Source of the DNA: Sophora flavescens
Taxonomy: Eukaryota; Streptophyta; Magnoliopsida; Fabales; Fabaceae
Direction: 5' to 3'
DNA length: 64,000 bases
NCBI GenBank assembly: GCA_030762895.1
Contig: CM061070.1
Location: forward strand, 49,088,831 to 49,152,830
Made by a program: the position numbers and the translations under genes. Under the pieces are notes generated by a model, which saw nothing but the letters and a program-made list of their open reading frames with translations, had not been told where the DNA came from and made no database searches. Positions 1 to 12,407 of this stretch are shown one piece after another (within the stretch, counting starts at the first letter, position 1; each line of letters begins with the position of its first letter).

Positions 1-375
1 TCTTTTCACATCACTTGTCCCTTCATGATTAATTTGCAGCGTATCCCACATTTGCTTTGTTTTCTTACAAGTAGAGACCCTGAAAAATTCATCATAAATC
101 AAAGCAGCAGTTATAATATTTTTAGCTTTAGCATTATAACCTACTCTTTTCTTGTCCTCGTCATCCCACTCAGCTCTAGGCTTATTTGTCTTGGTGCCAT
201 TTGCATCAAGAGTGTGAGGGATGTATGGACCATTCTCAACAGCATCTAATACATCAAGACCACTTGCCTCAAGGAATATTATCATCCTTTCTTTCTAATA
301 CATATAGGCAGTGCCATTGAATGCCGGGGGTCTTGCTAGACAAGCCTTTTCTCCCAAGATGTCATTTGAAGCCAT
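1..375 (-). pseudogene. Sirevirus-type Copia gag, N-terminal fragment
   Basis: Read on the minus strand from an ATG at 375-373, the protein begins MASNDILGEKACLARPPAFN and continues with blocks such as WDTLQ and DEFFRVSTCKK, which I recognise as the Copia gag (UBN2-like) region. An in-frame TAG falls where a Trp is expected just after TAYMY, so it is broken. The frame runs off the start of the window. It lies directly inside a primer-binding site and LTR, as expected for the 5' end of a Sirevirus in minus orientation. Confidence 0.72.
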
Positions 376-410
376 CCTTTTAAACAGTTAAGCCTTACAT
401 AAGAGTGAAA

Positions 411-422
411 GCTCTGATGCCA
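411..422 (-). other. Primer-binding site of minus-strand Sirevirus
   Basis: The minus strand reads TGGCATCAGAGC, a close variant of the initiator tRNA-Met primer site (TGGTATCAGAGC) used by plant Copia elements. It sits two bases inside the LTR end and 36 bases before the gag start. Confidence 0.7.
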
Positions 423-424
423 CT

Positions 425-2165
425 TGTTGGTTGTGGCTTCTAGATACTCAAGAAGGGGGGTTGAATTGAGTATGGGTGATTTTTGAAAACTTTTCTCCTT
501 TATGCAAAAACTGAAACTTTTCTAAACTTCTTGAAAACGTTTTATCAACCAACTAACCAAAAAAAGTTTTTGCCTAAGAATTTGATTCAAGACTTTGTTC
601 TTTAATAAGAAAGATAGATGAAAGAAATTGAATTCAGATATTTAGCATTCACTAGTTAATCTTTAACAATTACATAAAACATGAATTCATCAAATAAAAG
701 CAGTTTAAAAGAGTTAAAGGATAGAGAGAAATGCAAACCGAGATTTTATCTTGGTTCAGCTACCTCCTCCAGTAACCTACATCCAGTCCCCATTTCATAG
801 TGAGTTTTGTTCACTAAAACAAAATCAATTATCCTTTACAAGCTTCAACTCCCAGGTTCCTTCTACCCAATTGATAGCTTTTCAGTCAAAGCAATCTTGC
901 AATTCCCAAGAGTTCCTTCTACTCTTGTCAATCCACCAAGAGTCCCTTCTAATCTTGATCTACAAAGAGCGAACACCTTCTCTCTAATCTTCCTTTTCCA
1001 GTAAGAAAAGATTTTGATTTTGATTCTAAGAAATCAAGTATTACAAATTGGAGCTCTAACAGAAATATTTCAAGTATTCTCAATGAAATGCTCTCTCAAT
1101 GAATTTCGTGTTTAATCTCAGTATTGGATGAATTGTTATATAGAAAGTGTTTGCCCATGCCTTTATATAGTAGTATATCAAAATATTTCCGTTGGGCACA
1201 CTTCAAAAGTCAGTTAAGATCAAAACAAACATTTCTTGAAAAATTCAGTTATTAGTTAATCGATTGCGTAATCGATGTATTAAAGAAAGATTCAATTTTT
1301 GTAACTGAATACATCGATTGCCAAATCGATTGCATTCTTGGAATTTCTTGATTTTGACTGGTACATAGATGTGTACATCGACTGTGTTCTTGAAAAACAT
1401 AAGCATTCTCAGCCCAGAAGTCTTTACATCGATTGGTAAATCGATTGCATAATAATTCTCAAAAGTCTTGCCTCTGTTTGGGCTTATGCATCAATGTACT
1501 AATCGATTGTTCTATCATTTTCAAAAGACTTTACTTCTTTTCCGTGTATGCATCGATGCACTAATCGATTGGGTGCATATTACAACAAGTGTTGGCTTTT
1601 GTTTAGCCTTATGCATCGATTGTGCAATCGATTGTATGCTTCTTTCAAAAAGTGTTAGCTTCTGTTTAACCTTATACATCGATTGTGCATTCGATTTACA
1701 GAAGCTTGTTATGCATACTTATCAAGTCAGCCACAATCAATCGATGTATACATTGATGTATATCATTTATACATTGATGTACACATAGGTTTTCTCTAAA
1801 AGTTAGTTAATCAATTGAAAGTACATCGATGTACACATAGATGTACCAAACTTTCAATTAATTCTTTTTATTTCTAAGTTCATTTTACTTTATGAAAACC
1901 TTTTTGATTTGTTTTTAAGAGAGCTATTTCACAAAGAGAAACTTAAAAATCTTTACATCAAAATCTAATTTTGCTTGAGATGCCTTGTGATTCAACTTTG
2001 AGATTCTTCATCTTCAAGCATTCATTGACGATCCTTCTTTTACTCATTTGATCCTTTGCATCCTTTTCCTTGCACTAATGATATCTTGTACAAACATTTA
2101 AACTTGGCAAGTAGTTAGTGAATCAAAATGTTATTCAAGTTAGTTTTGTCATTAATCAAAATACA
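425..2165 (-). mobile_element. Sirevirus LTR (about 1.74 kb)
   Basis: On the minus strand the segment starts TGTATTTTGATTAATGAC and ends CCACAACCAACA, with TG...CA termini and the primer site just inside. Length, start sequence and a GAAGGGGGGTTGAATTGAG-type block on the plus strand near 455 fit Sirevirus LTRs. The small frames in it are not coding. It holds a cluster of palindromes, listed separately. No matching partner LTR is in the window. Confidence 0.6.
1255..1860. repeat. Cluster of ATCGAT palindromes in the Sirevirus LTR
   Basis: Roughly ten degenerate copies of a palindromic unit of the form CATCGATTGTGCAATCGATTG occur at irregular 60-90 base spacing, for example near 1259, 1312, 1430, 1555, 1615 and 1677, followed by looser copies (TGTACATTGATGTA-like) to about 1850. 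Each unit can fold as a short hairpin. Palindromic motif clusters are a known feature of Sirevirus LTRs; their role is not settled. Confidence 0.7.
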
Positions 2166-2199
2166 ATAGGGTCATTTATCCACAAAATTGAGTGATGCA

Positions 2200-3483
2200 T
2201 ATGATGAACTTTTGTAAGAATTCAACTGTTTATCTAAGGCTTTCAAGTCCCTCAAGAGATTATATGTTAAAGTCTCAAATGAGTATATACAGAAATCTCA
2301 AGAGTGTGAGAAGTTAGCTGAAGAAAACAGTAGGCTTAAGACTGAAAAATCTAAAGCTAAGATCTCAGCTGAAACTATCTGAAGAAATGGTTAAACTTTA
2401 ACAGAAAGTAGAAGAGCTCACCTCAGATCTTGCCAAATTTTTTAATGATAGATAAAATCTGACTAAGCTTCTGGGAAGTCAGAGACACTCTTTTAACAAA
2501 TAAGGTTTAGGATATATCAATCAAGAACATCATAATGGATCACCAAAGTTCTCAAAAATAACTGTCTAGTCTGTTTCAGTTAGTTCAAACAAACCTATAT
2601 GCACTTACCGTGGAAAAGCTAGACATATCATGTCTAAATGTATTCACAAAAAGAGGAAGGAGTCTTCACAGACCCCTTATACTAACAGAAAATGACCCAA
2701 GAAAATATGGGTACCTAAGTGCATGATAATTCATGTTGCAGATATGCTTAACAGAACGAAACAAACACCTATCATGGTACCTGGACAGTTGATGCTCACG
2801 ATATATGACAGGAGAAAGGTCTATGTTCCTAGACCTCCAACCTAAGAAAGATGGACATGCGACTTTTGGTGGCAACTAGAAAGGAAAGGTTGTTGGAGTA
2901 GGTAAAATTGGTGGTAAACCTCCCTTACCTATTATGTGTGATGTTCTGTTAGTGAAAAGTCTAAAATGTAATCTGCTTAGCATAAGTCAATTATGTGATA
3001 GTGTGTTTTCTGTGTCCTTTTCTAAAGATTCATATATAGTCAATGATAAGAATGGAAAGACCCTCTTTTCTTCCAAAAGGAAACACAATCTTTATAAGAT
3101 TGACCTGTCTGAACTTTCAGATCAACGTGTTTTGTGTCCAAAGAGGATGAAAAGTGGCTATGGCATAAGAAACTAGGACATGTTAGCATGAAACAAATTT
3201 CTAAATTGAAAAGGCATAACCTTGTGAGAGGATTGCCTGATATTTATTTTAAGAAAGATGTTTTGTGTGATGCTTGTCAGAGAGGTAAACAAGTAAAATC
3301 AAGTTTCAAATATAAAAAGGAAATCACCTCCTCTAGACCATTGCAGTTGTTACACATGGATCTTTTTGGACCAGTTAGAGTGGCTAGCCTACGTGGAAAG
3401 AAATTTGGAATTGTCATAGTTGATGACTATTCTAGATACACATGGGTACTCTTCTTGACCCACAAGGATGATGTTAAGTCTTA
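2200..3483 (+). pseudogene. Sirevirus gag-pol fragment (gag end, protease, integrase start)
   Basis: Several plus-strand frames carry successive Copia blocks. These are a Lys/Glu-rich gag tail (near 2290, QECEKLAEENSRLK), a degenerate zinc knuckle (near 2600, starting CTYRGKARHI), a decayed protease region (near 2790) and a GAG-pre-integrase domain (from 3150, LWHKKLGHVSMKQISKL). The last block is the start of integrase (near 3350, LHMDLFGPVRV and VDDYSRYTWVLF). Several stops and frame changes break it. It ends abruptly at about 3483, where unrelated LTR-like sequence begins. Confidence 0.75.
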
Positions 3484-3751
3484 GTTTTTGACATCTATAG
3501 TTTTGATGAAACCAAACAAAGGATGATTTTAAGTGAACCATTTGAAATCCACTAATATGTGTATTAAGTGTGCAGATCATAAAGCAAGAGCATTCTGGCA
3601 AAACAACAAGTCTTAAAGATGCGTCTGTAATACAATGACATAATGCGTCTGAAGGAAGACTCAATATCTACAAGCCATGAAAATGCATCTCACCCTACAA
3701 CTTGACTGGAAGTCCTTCGCTTCACTTATATTCAATAGTCAAGAATATTCC
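3484..3751 (+). mobile_element. LTR-like segment, left of CACTA insertion
   Basis: The sequence starts near 3487 with TTTGACATCTATAGTTTTGA, which resembles the first bases of Sirevirus LTRs. It is cut at 3751 by the CACTA element and appears to continue at 12731. The last three bases (tcc, 3749-3751) are the target duplication of the CACTA insertion. Assignment to a family is tentative. Confidence 0.4.
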
Positions 3752-3777
3752 CACTAGTTCAATAAGTGCTTTTTACG
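3752..3777 (+). repeat. CACTA left terminal inverted repeat
   Basis: Twenty-six bases starting CACTAGTTCAATAAGTGC match the reverse complement of the right end at 12705-12730 except at one position (T versus G at base 8). Confidence 0.93.
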
Positions 3778-3784
3778 GGAACGT

Positions 3785-3975
3785 TTTACGTCAGTTGACC
3801 ATATGTTTGACGTTAAAAATGAGGCGGTGGTAGTTTTGTAAATATTAAATCACTATTTGCGTCAGTTGTGTAATGAACTGATGTTAAAAGTGATTTGCAA
3901 GAATTATTAACACTTTTAACGTCAGTTGTTTATACAACTGACGTTAAAAGTGTGAATTTTACTTCAGTTAAATAA
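3785..3975. repeat. CACTA left subterminal inverted repeats
   Basis: Copies of ACGTCAGTTG in both orientations (around 3789, 3856, 3919-3952 and 3961) form hairpins such as TTAACGTCAGTTGT facing ACAACTGACGTTAA. Subterminal repeats of this kind are binding sites for the element's TnpA-type protein in the En/Spm family. Confidence 0.85.
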
Positions 3976-5776
3976 ATAACTGACATAAATAATCCTATAT
4001 TCCTATCTGAAACTCATTCCTATCTTTCTTTCGTTGTCATCTCCCCGTTGTCACTCTTAATGCAGATCACTCCATATATAGTGCTGTTTATTTCTAATCT
4101 TTTTTTTAAACAAGTTTATTTTTAATATTAATTAGCTTGAATTAGTAAACAAATTCTTGTGCAAATTAAAATAAATAAACACTTAACATAAAACAAGTTA
4201 TATGTATAATCAAATCGTATCTCATTGAAGCGATTCATAAGTTACAATTACATGATTAAAAGATAAAAAATTTCTGCAACATAGCCCTAAAATATAAAAA
4301 AGTTTCTTCTTGAACGTCATTTTCTTCTCAGTCATGTCCTCAGAAACTCCAATGGATGCATCTCCTCCCTCACTTGAATTCCTTGATGCTCCATATGAAT
4401 CCACAGTCACTTGCTGCCAAAGCGGAGTGAAAGGGATGACGGGGATGAAATAAAGTGAGGGAATCACATTACGTGATTCACCCAACCTTACCATCCATGT
4501 TACGTGATTTACTCAACCTCATAAGTTTTTTGACCATTAAGACAGAGACCTTTAAGTCTAGGTATAGGAAGAAATAACAAAAGTCTCAAATATGATAGAG
4601 CCGTATTGTGAATGAATAGAAAACACACGAAATATAGAGGAAAAGAAGAGGGGGTGTATTACAGACTGATACAGAAGAATGGTACTTTATATAGAGAAGA
4701 GAGACTACCTGATTTTCTTGAAAACTGATCTATAAACTTAATGCTCATTAAGAGGATTAAGTTACAAGGTGCATGGGTAAGTAGCACAGTAGTCATAGGA
4801 ATCAATGTTTTTGCAGAAACTTATACACTTTTAACGTCAGTTGTCTTCAACAACTGACGTTAAAAGTATTTTTAAAATAAAAAATATTTATTTTTAACGT
4901 CAGTTGTTACAAACAACTGACGTAAAATGATTTTTTAAAGATGGTTTTTAATTATAACGTTTACACCCACTCGCCTTCTTCACTTCGCTCTGTACGTCTC
5001 TGTTCTTCTCTTTTCATCACACTCACTCTCACTCTCACTCTGCCCTAATCGCGAGCTCCTCTCCACCGCAACCACCGCGAGGGCGTCTTCGCCACCACCG
5101 TGAGGTACACTCTTAACCCTAACTCTGTCTTTCCCGCTCAATATTTTTTGTAATAACTTGACATCTCTCTCTCCCATTCCCGCGCACTAACTCTCATTGT
5201 CCCTCTGCTCTGAGTAACCACATCGAACGTTGGCCACCACTCGAGCTCCCCTCCCTACCACCACGTGAGCACCTATTTCTGGTGAGTCTTTAGGTCATAT
5301 TTTTTTATTTTTGGTTTTGAGTGTATGTTGAAACTGTAGTCTCTAGCTGAAACTTGAACCTGTGAGTTTGAGTTGTTTGGAATGTCTCTATTTCTGGTCG
5401 TGGGTTTTGTGTTTTCTCTTGTTTTTCTTCTGCTATCATGACCTATTTCAAAATGGGAAGAAATTTAGAGTTGCTTGTAGCATGTGACATCAACAATATA
5501 TTGCTCATTGCTCAACCTGAAAATGGTGTAAATTTGAAATAATTTTTAAACGCCTTGCTTCTATATATCATGCTCTCTTGTTGCCTGCTTGATGAGAAGA
5601 ATGATGTGAGATTACCGTGGAAATTTTGTTTTAGGCAGTTAGTCAAATAAGATATACATGGTTGACGGGATTTCAAAAACTAGTTTTCAATTAGGATTTC
5701 AAAAACTAGTTTTCAATCTCCCGTATTGTCCTTATGTTGGATATATGTTTTGTATATCTATAGAACCTATCTAGTT
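3976..5776 (+). other. CACTA 5' noncoding region
   Basis: No convincing coding sequence. A second set of subterminal hairpins lies at 4829-4931. At about 4975-5290 there is a GC-richer, CT-rich stretch (repeated CACTCTCACTCT) that looks like a 5' leader with possible splice donors, followed by AT-rich intron-like DNA up to the transposase ATG. The short minus-strand frames at 4222-4494 and 4980-5177 have no recognisable content. This stretch may be promoter, leader and first intron of the transposase gene. Confidence 0.45.
4829..4931. repeat. Second set of CACTA subterminal hairpins
   Basis: Two back-to-back hairpins with stems TTAACGTCAGTTGT and CAACTGACGTTAAAA occur here, the same unit as at 3919 and at 12410-12700. 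The set lies about 1.1 kb inside the left end, farther in than the other clusters. Confidence 0.8.
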
Positions 5777-8700
5777 ATGGATCGTAGTTGGATGGTTTGT
5801 AAGCGCACTAGTGCTGAGTATTTGAAGGGGGTGGGAGAATTTATAGAATTTGCTCAAAGGAATGTTCCTAATAGTAATGGAATGTTCTGTTGTCCTTGTG
5901 TCAAGTGTTTGAATACGAGGAAATGTACGGTGAAGGATATACGTACTCATTTGACTTGTGAAGGTATTTTCTTGAGTTATACAAGATGGATATGGCATGG
6001 TGATGTGTTGTTGAGTAGTACGGCAAGTGTCTCCCAAAGTGAGGACGTTGAAGTAGATATGGAGGATGATCGAGTAGAGGACATGATCCGTGATATTGGA
6101 CAAGAATATTTTCATCGAGCTCATGTGTATGATAGGTTGTGCGGTGATGCAGATAAGCCTTTATATCCAGGGTGTAACTCATACACGGTTGTCGGAGGTG
6201 CTAAAATTGGTTTGTGTGAAGGCGAGAAATGGTTGGACCGATAAAACCTTCACGGAATTGCTTGAAGTATTGAAAGACTTGTTTCCGGAGGACAACACAT
6301 TGCCTGACCGTAACTATGAGGCCAAGAAGGTATTGTGTCCGATGGGTATGGAGTATAAGAAGATACACGCATGCCCCAATGATTGCATATTGTACACCGA
6401 TGATCATGAAGACATTCACGATTGCCCCAAATGTGGGTTATCACGATACAAAGTGAAGGGTGGTGATGATGATGATGATCTTGATGATGTGAGAAAAAAG
6501 GGTCCTCCTACGAAGGTGTTGTGGTATCTTCCAATAATTCCAAGGTTCAAGCGATTGTTTGCCAATGCGAAAGATGCGAAGAATCTTAGATGACATAATG
6601 ATGAGAGGAAACGTGATGGAAAGGTTCGTCATCCTGCTGATTCTATGCAATGGAAGAATATTGATACTATGTTTCCGGATTTCGTCGATGAGCCAAGAAA
6701 CCTAAGGCTTGGACTTGCTACGGATGGAATGAATCCTTATGGTAACATGAGTAGTATTCATAGTTCATGGCCTGTTTTGTTGATAATTTACAACCTGCCC
6801 CCTTGGTTGTGCATGAAGCGCAAATACATGATGCTGTCTATGATGATTTCGGGCCCAAAGCAACCGGGAAATGACTTAGATGTTTATCTAAGTCCCTTGA
6901 TTGAAGACTTGAAAATGCTGTGGGTGGAAGGTGTTGATGTAGTTGATGGGTATTCTCATGAGACTTTCAAGCTTCGTGCCATGTTATTTTGCACCATCAA
7001 CGACTTTCCAACATACGGTAACTTGTTCGGGTACAGTGTCAAGGGGCATAAAGCATGCCCTATATGTGAAGAAGGCACATGCTACACTCAGTTGCATCAT
7101 GGAAAGAAGACGGTTTACCTTGGGAATCAGAGATTTCTTATACGTGATCACCCATATCGTAAGATGAAAAAAGCTTTTAATGGATGCCAAGAGATAGAAG
7201 AAGCTCCGGCGGCCTTAATTGGAGAGCAGGTTTATCAGAGGGTAAAGGGCATCGATGTTATATTCGGCAAGTCCAAAAAGAAAGGTAAAGCTGCTGAGAA
7301 AAACATATGGAAGAAGAGGTCGATATTCTTTGATCTTCCATCTTTGGCGCAAGCTTGATGTCGGTTCTTTGCATTGATGTGATGCATGTGGAGAAAAATG
7401 TGTGTGATAGTGTGATCAGGACACTTCTCAACATTCAGGGCAAGACAAAGGATGGTGTGAATGCTCGTCTCGACCTCGTTGCTATGGGTATACGAGAGCA
7501 GTTAGCTCCAGTTGTTGAGGATGGTAAGCAGACTTATTTGCCTTGACATGTCATACTTTGTCAAAAAAAGAGAGACAAAGTTTCTGCGGGTGTCTTCAGG
7601 GCATCAAAGTTCCACATGGTTACTCTTCAAATATGAAGAGGCTTGTCTCTAGTGATCTTAAATTGGTTGGCTTAAAGTCTCATGATTGTCACATCTTGAT
7701 GCAACAACTTCTGCCCGTTGCTATTCGTGGTATTGCTCCAAAAAATGTGAGACATGCCATTACTCGGTTGTGCTCATTCTTTAATCCTATATGTAGCAAA
7801 GTCGTTGACCCCCGTATGTTGGATGACTTGGAAGTTGAGGCTACTACAATCTTGTGCCAATTGGAGATGTATTTTCCTCCTTCCTTTTTCGACATAATGG
7901 TTCACTTAATTGTTCATTTGGTGAGGGAGATTAGATTATGTGGGCCGGTTTTTCTGAGATGGATGTACCCAGTTGAGCGCTACATTAAGATCTTGAAAGG
8001 GTACGTGAAGAATCCTCATCGTCCGGAAGCATCTATTGTTCAAAGGTATGTTGCAGAAGAAGCTATTGAGTTTTGTTCGGACTACCTTCATAACACGGAT
8101 CCTATGGGGGTTCCTAAGCCTCGGCATGATGAGATAAGATGTCAAGGTAAGGGTACACATGGCTTAAGAATTAATAGCAAGGGTCGGGAGGAAGTGCTTC
8201 AAGCACATTTGTATGTATTGAACAACATCGATTCTGTTCAACCTTTCTTATTTGAACATAAAAGAAAAGTCAATCAAGAAAACCCTCGAATGAGTGAAAG
8301 GTGGTTGTTGAACAAGCATAACAAGACTTTCTTACCATGGTTCAAGGGAGAAATGCTTAAGGATGGTAGTACTGCTTCTGATGACGTAAGATGGCTAGCA
8401 CTTGGGCCTAGCTTCAACGTCATATGTTGGAGCGGATACGACATCAATAACTTTTCCTTTTATATAAAGGAACAAGATAACAAGAGTACCATGCAAAATA
8501 GTGGGGTTATGATCGTGGCCGAAGCAATGCACTTCTCTAGTGAAAAGGACACAAAACCAGTTAAAGCACTGACACCTTACTTTGGATATATTGAAGATAT
8601 TTGGGTGCTCGATTACACTAAGCTTATGGTGCCGGTTTTTAAATGTAAGTGGGTTGATAGTAACGATGGTGTACAAACCGACGAATTGGGGTTCATATTG

Positions 8701-8946
8701 GTAGACCTCAACAAGTTAGGTCATATAAACGAGCCTTTCATAATGGCTTCCCAAGCAAAACAAGTGTTCTACATCACTGATCCTTCTAACAAAAGGTTGT
8801 CCGTGGTTCTCCAAGGAAAAAGCATGTATAATGGTAGTGATGAAAATCAAGATTCAAATCTTGATATTCCTGAGACTCCTTCTTTTTCAACAAACATGCC
8901 TACTATAATCGAGGAGACAGGTGGACGATGTACATGCCACTCGTGA
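5777..8946 (+). pseudogene. CACTA TnpD-like transposase (Transposase_21, DUF4218, DUF4216), broken
   Basis: Translation starts at ATG 5777 (MDRSWMVCKRTSAEYLKG), a typical CACTA transposase N-terminus with a Cys-rich motif (FCCPCVKCLNTRK). The Transposase_21 core runs from about 6270 to 7450, with blocks LATDGMNPYGNMSS, GYSVKGHKACPICEE and IDVMHVEKNVCDSV. A DUF4218-like part (FFDIMVHLIVHLVREI, GPVFLRWMYPVERYIK) spans about 7600-8100. A DUF4216-like part (about 8380-8830) ends at the TGA at 8944. Breaks seen are a frame change near 6190, an in-frame TGA at about 6591 where Trp is expected, one or two frame changes at about 7340-7370 and another at about 7545. No recognisable activity can be expected without repair of these. 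Confidence 0.85.
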
Positions 8947-9078
8947 TGATCATCACGAAGGGATATTGATATAGGTAGTTTAAACTTAGTATACATTTAT
9001 TTTTATTTATACTTCTTTATTTATTTTTAGTTATAATCTATTTTAATAAATATATATTGTTTCTGAACAGGCATACAT

Positions 9079-12049
9079 ATGGATCAGTCGGATGGCCCAC
9101 ATGCACGGGAGGACACCGTGGGGCCTACGCAGGACCCGATCGCGCCTACGCCTTATTCTAGTGTAAGTTTACATGTTATATACTATCTTTAGTCCTTCTT
9201 TTTAATGTAAGTTTATAATGTTACAACCCTCTATTTTATCATTTTTTTGTCCATACAAACATCACAGTCTCAGAGGAAACGGGGTAGAGGAGCCACGACT
9301 TTGAAGAAATTAGAGAAGGCCAGGCAAAGCGGACAGAAGCTTGAGGTGTGCTTTGATGCTAATTTAATGCCCCAGGGACCCCGTGCTAAAGAATTTTAAA
9401 AGTGGGTGTTTCTACAAGCGAAGCAGCATGTTAGCATCAACTATAACCATTGGAATGACGTTCCACAGAACGTTAAGGATCAGATTTGGGACGCTATCAC
9501 GGTATTTTAACTTTAAATTCTTTTGATTTACATTATTAGATAATTATACGTGTTATAATCCATCCAAATGTTATGTATTTAATGTGTAGGTAGCTTGGAC
9601 TGTGCCAATTGACGAGGATCATCGTACGAAATGTATGAAAATGGCATCAAAGCGTTGGAATGGGTTCAAGCATGATCTTACCAGGTACTATGTATCTAGA
9701 AAGAAGCGGCTTGATGAGATGTTCTCGGATTATCCCTATATTGATCAGGATACTTGGGATATGTTTGCTAGGAGTCGACAGGATGAAGAATTTCAGGTTG
9801 GTTGATTAAGTTAATTTTGTATGCTTCTTATAGATCATTTAACTATATTTAATTATGTGTTTTTGTTTTAATAGGCTAAGGCAGAGAATGGTAGGCAGAA
9901 TCAGGCGAAGAACGTCCATCGCCGCACCATGTCTCAGGGTGGGTACGAGACTCGGATCGAGGAGATGATGGCGGATAGGCTGAGGGTGAAGCAGGAAGAG
10001 CACGCTGCTAGGATAGAAAGAGGAGAGGTGCCTGAGGGCAGACCATTAAGTACTCCGTTGGACATCGACCGCGAGAATGTCTGGTTAGCCGGCCGCATGA
10101 CAAACAGGCACTTTTAAAGTTGATGCCACTCGCGAAGTGGAAGATAAGATTGTAAGTAAATAATTAACTTCATTTCAATTGATATTTGTATAGATATTTT
10201 TAACACTTTTCACTTGCACGTTTTTCATTTCTTCATTGTAGATGGATCTTAAAGCACAATGTTCCCAGGGCTCATTCGTCCCTTCTGGACGGCGGGACGT
10301 CTTGATGACTACTCTAGGCAAGAAAGACCATCCTGGTCGGGTTATCGGTGTTCCTGGGAACGTGACCATCAGAGAATATTATGGCAAGTCTGCTTCACGA
10401 AAGCGAGTCGTCGATGAGGCATAAATTTTGGAATCCATGACTCAGCAGCTCATCTCCAACCCTGCTATTACAACGCATCTAATGAAAAACTTGCTATCCA
10501 ACCCAGAATTCAAGGAGGCGCTTGCTAGAGAGCTTTCCTCCGTCGGTTCATCCCAGGACACCGCAGGACATGCCAACCCTTCACATGTGAGCACAAAAGG
10601 GAGTTATAGTAGGGCACATGTGGAGGACGATGAGTTGGCAGCTAGGGAGCAGGAGTTGGAAGTCCAACGCCATGAGCTTGAGTTGGAAATGCAAATGCGT
10701 GAGCTTGAGTTGGACTTCAAACGCCGTGAGCTCGAAATGGTAACAAAGGTATGTATTCATTATTAATGTCCAAATTAGTCAAATAATTACTTGTGTTTTT
10801 TTTAATTATCAACAAATTATCTATTTTATTTTTCCTAAATTGAAGGCCAAGTCGACGTCGGTGTCGCTGTCACCTGTCACTCGTTTGTTCTCACTTGGTG
10901 AGGATTATGCCTTTGAGATTTTTGAATGTCCATTGGAGCACGATGGATGGGTGGCACGCCCAAATCAACAGAGGATATTTTCCTTATGTGGTGAAGATCT
11001 CGGGCACGCCTGCAGAGATAACGTCTGGATGGCCAGCACGGTTTTGAGTCTCTGGTGCACGTAATTAGTTAATTTTAATTTTATAAGTTATTTATTTTTG
11101 GTAATTTTCCATTTAATAGTTTATTATAATTTTAATATATATATTATGTAATTAACATCGACACCTTTTCATATCTTAGGTATCTCCATCGTCTTCAGCT
11201 TGATAAGGGCGTTGCATCAGTTTACGGCTTCTTAGATCCGCCAATCCTTATGCCCCAATTCTTTGCTGGCGATGCATTTAGTAAATACATAGGGAACTTG
11301 ATGGGAGACAATCTGAAAGAATTATATCTGGCTCCCTACTGTATGAATAACCATTGGCAGTTGTTCGTACTTCACCCGTCTAGGCATACTGTCATATTTT
11401 TATGCTCTCTCCACCAAAACCCGCCACAGGAGGCGGTGGAAGCTGTAAATACGTAAGTAACTAATCGTAAATTTAATTTAAGTTTTAATATCAGTTGTTT
11501 TTAGTTTATTACACACATGATATATGAATTTGTTAATTGACATGATTCTTTGTTTATGATAGCGCGCTGAAGGCGAGTAGCATAAGTTGCGCCAACGGGA
11601 GAAGTAGGACTTCTAAGGCTAAAGGAAATCCTGAATGGATCATCCTCAAGGTTTGGTAGTTTATTTATCAAATAATTAATATTATAATTACTAATTTATA
11701 CGTATATTTAACTAACATTGAAATTAATTTTGTTTGTAGTCTCGATTTCAACCTGACGGGTGGTCGTGCGGCTATTATGTGATGCTTCATATGCTGAACA
11801 TAGTTTCCGCATCTATTACGGATGGATGGAAGAAGGTAATATTTAAACAACTTGTTAAATTATATATTATTGTTTTGGTGATGACTTACGTTAATGTTAC
11901 TGTTATTATTTGAATGTGTGTAGGCATTTAACGACCAATCGCCTCTTCAAAAAGATGAGTTTAGAGACTTGAGGAGCGCAGAATTATTCTTCAAGTATGC
12001 GGCTGAAAAATGAATTAACAAGATACCTCCGCAATACTTAGATGAATAG
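9079..12049 (+). pseudogene. CACTA second gene: transposase_24-like plus Ulp1-like peptidase domain
   Basis: Exons inferred from splice sites: 9079-9162, 9268-9501, 9590-9796, 9875 to about 10150, 10242-10748, 10846-11060, 11180-11452, 11563-11650, 11740-11835 and 11924-12049. The first half resembles plant transposase_24-type proteins (WTVPIDEDHRTKCMKMASKRW). A heptad-like Glu/Leu-rich helix follows (10640-10730, repeated RELEL). The last exons resemble C48/Ulp1 peptidases: NNHWQLFVLHP supplies the His and SCGYYVMLHM the Cys. I do not see the usual Asp after the His strand (it reads VLHP), so activity is doubtful. There are stops near 9400, 10422 and 12011 and an extra T near 10112. A Ulp1-like domain in this position is known from some plant CACTA and Mutator-like elements. 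Confidence 0.7.
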
Positions 12050-12139
12050 TTTTCTTGTTAGACTTTAGAAACTAATTAATAACATTTATATATATATACA
12101 CTTAGATTGGTAGTTTTGTTTTTAGACATTAGAGACTAA

Positions 12140-12195
<56 letters not shown>

Positions 12196-12404
12196 TTGTA
12201 GATAGTTTTGTTTTTCCTATACATGGGTTTTGGTTTTAAGTCCCCCATTGTTCCTTTGAATATTTATTTTCTTTTTGTTAATATTGAAATTTAAGGGTAG
12301 TGTTTGCAATTACGTAATGTGTGTGATATTACGTATTCTTGGGATATTTCTTGAATGCGGGGATAGGCTGAGGAGTGATATTTTAAAACTGAATTTAAAA
12401 AAAA
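12050..12404. other. CACTA 3' noncoding region
   Basis: AT-rich, with a TA microsatellite at about 12146-12194. No coding signal; the small frame at 12275-12496 overlaps the subterminal repeats and is not a gene. Confidence 0.6.
12146..12194. repeat. (TA)n microsatellite
   Basis: About 24 uninterrupted TA units inside the CACTA 3' region. Confidence 0.95.
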
Positions 12405-12407
12405 CTA

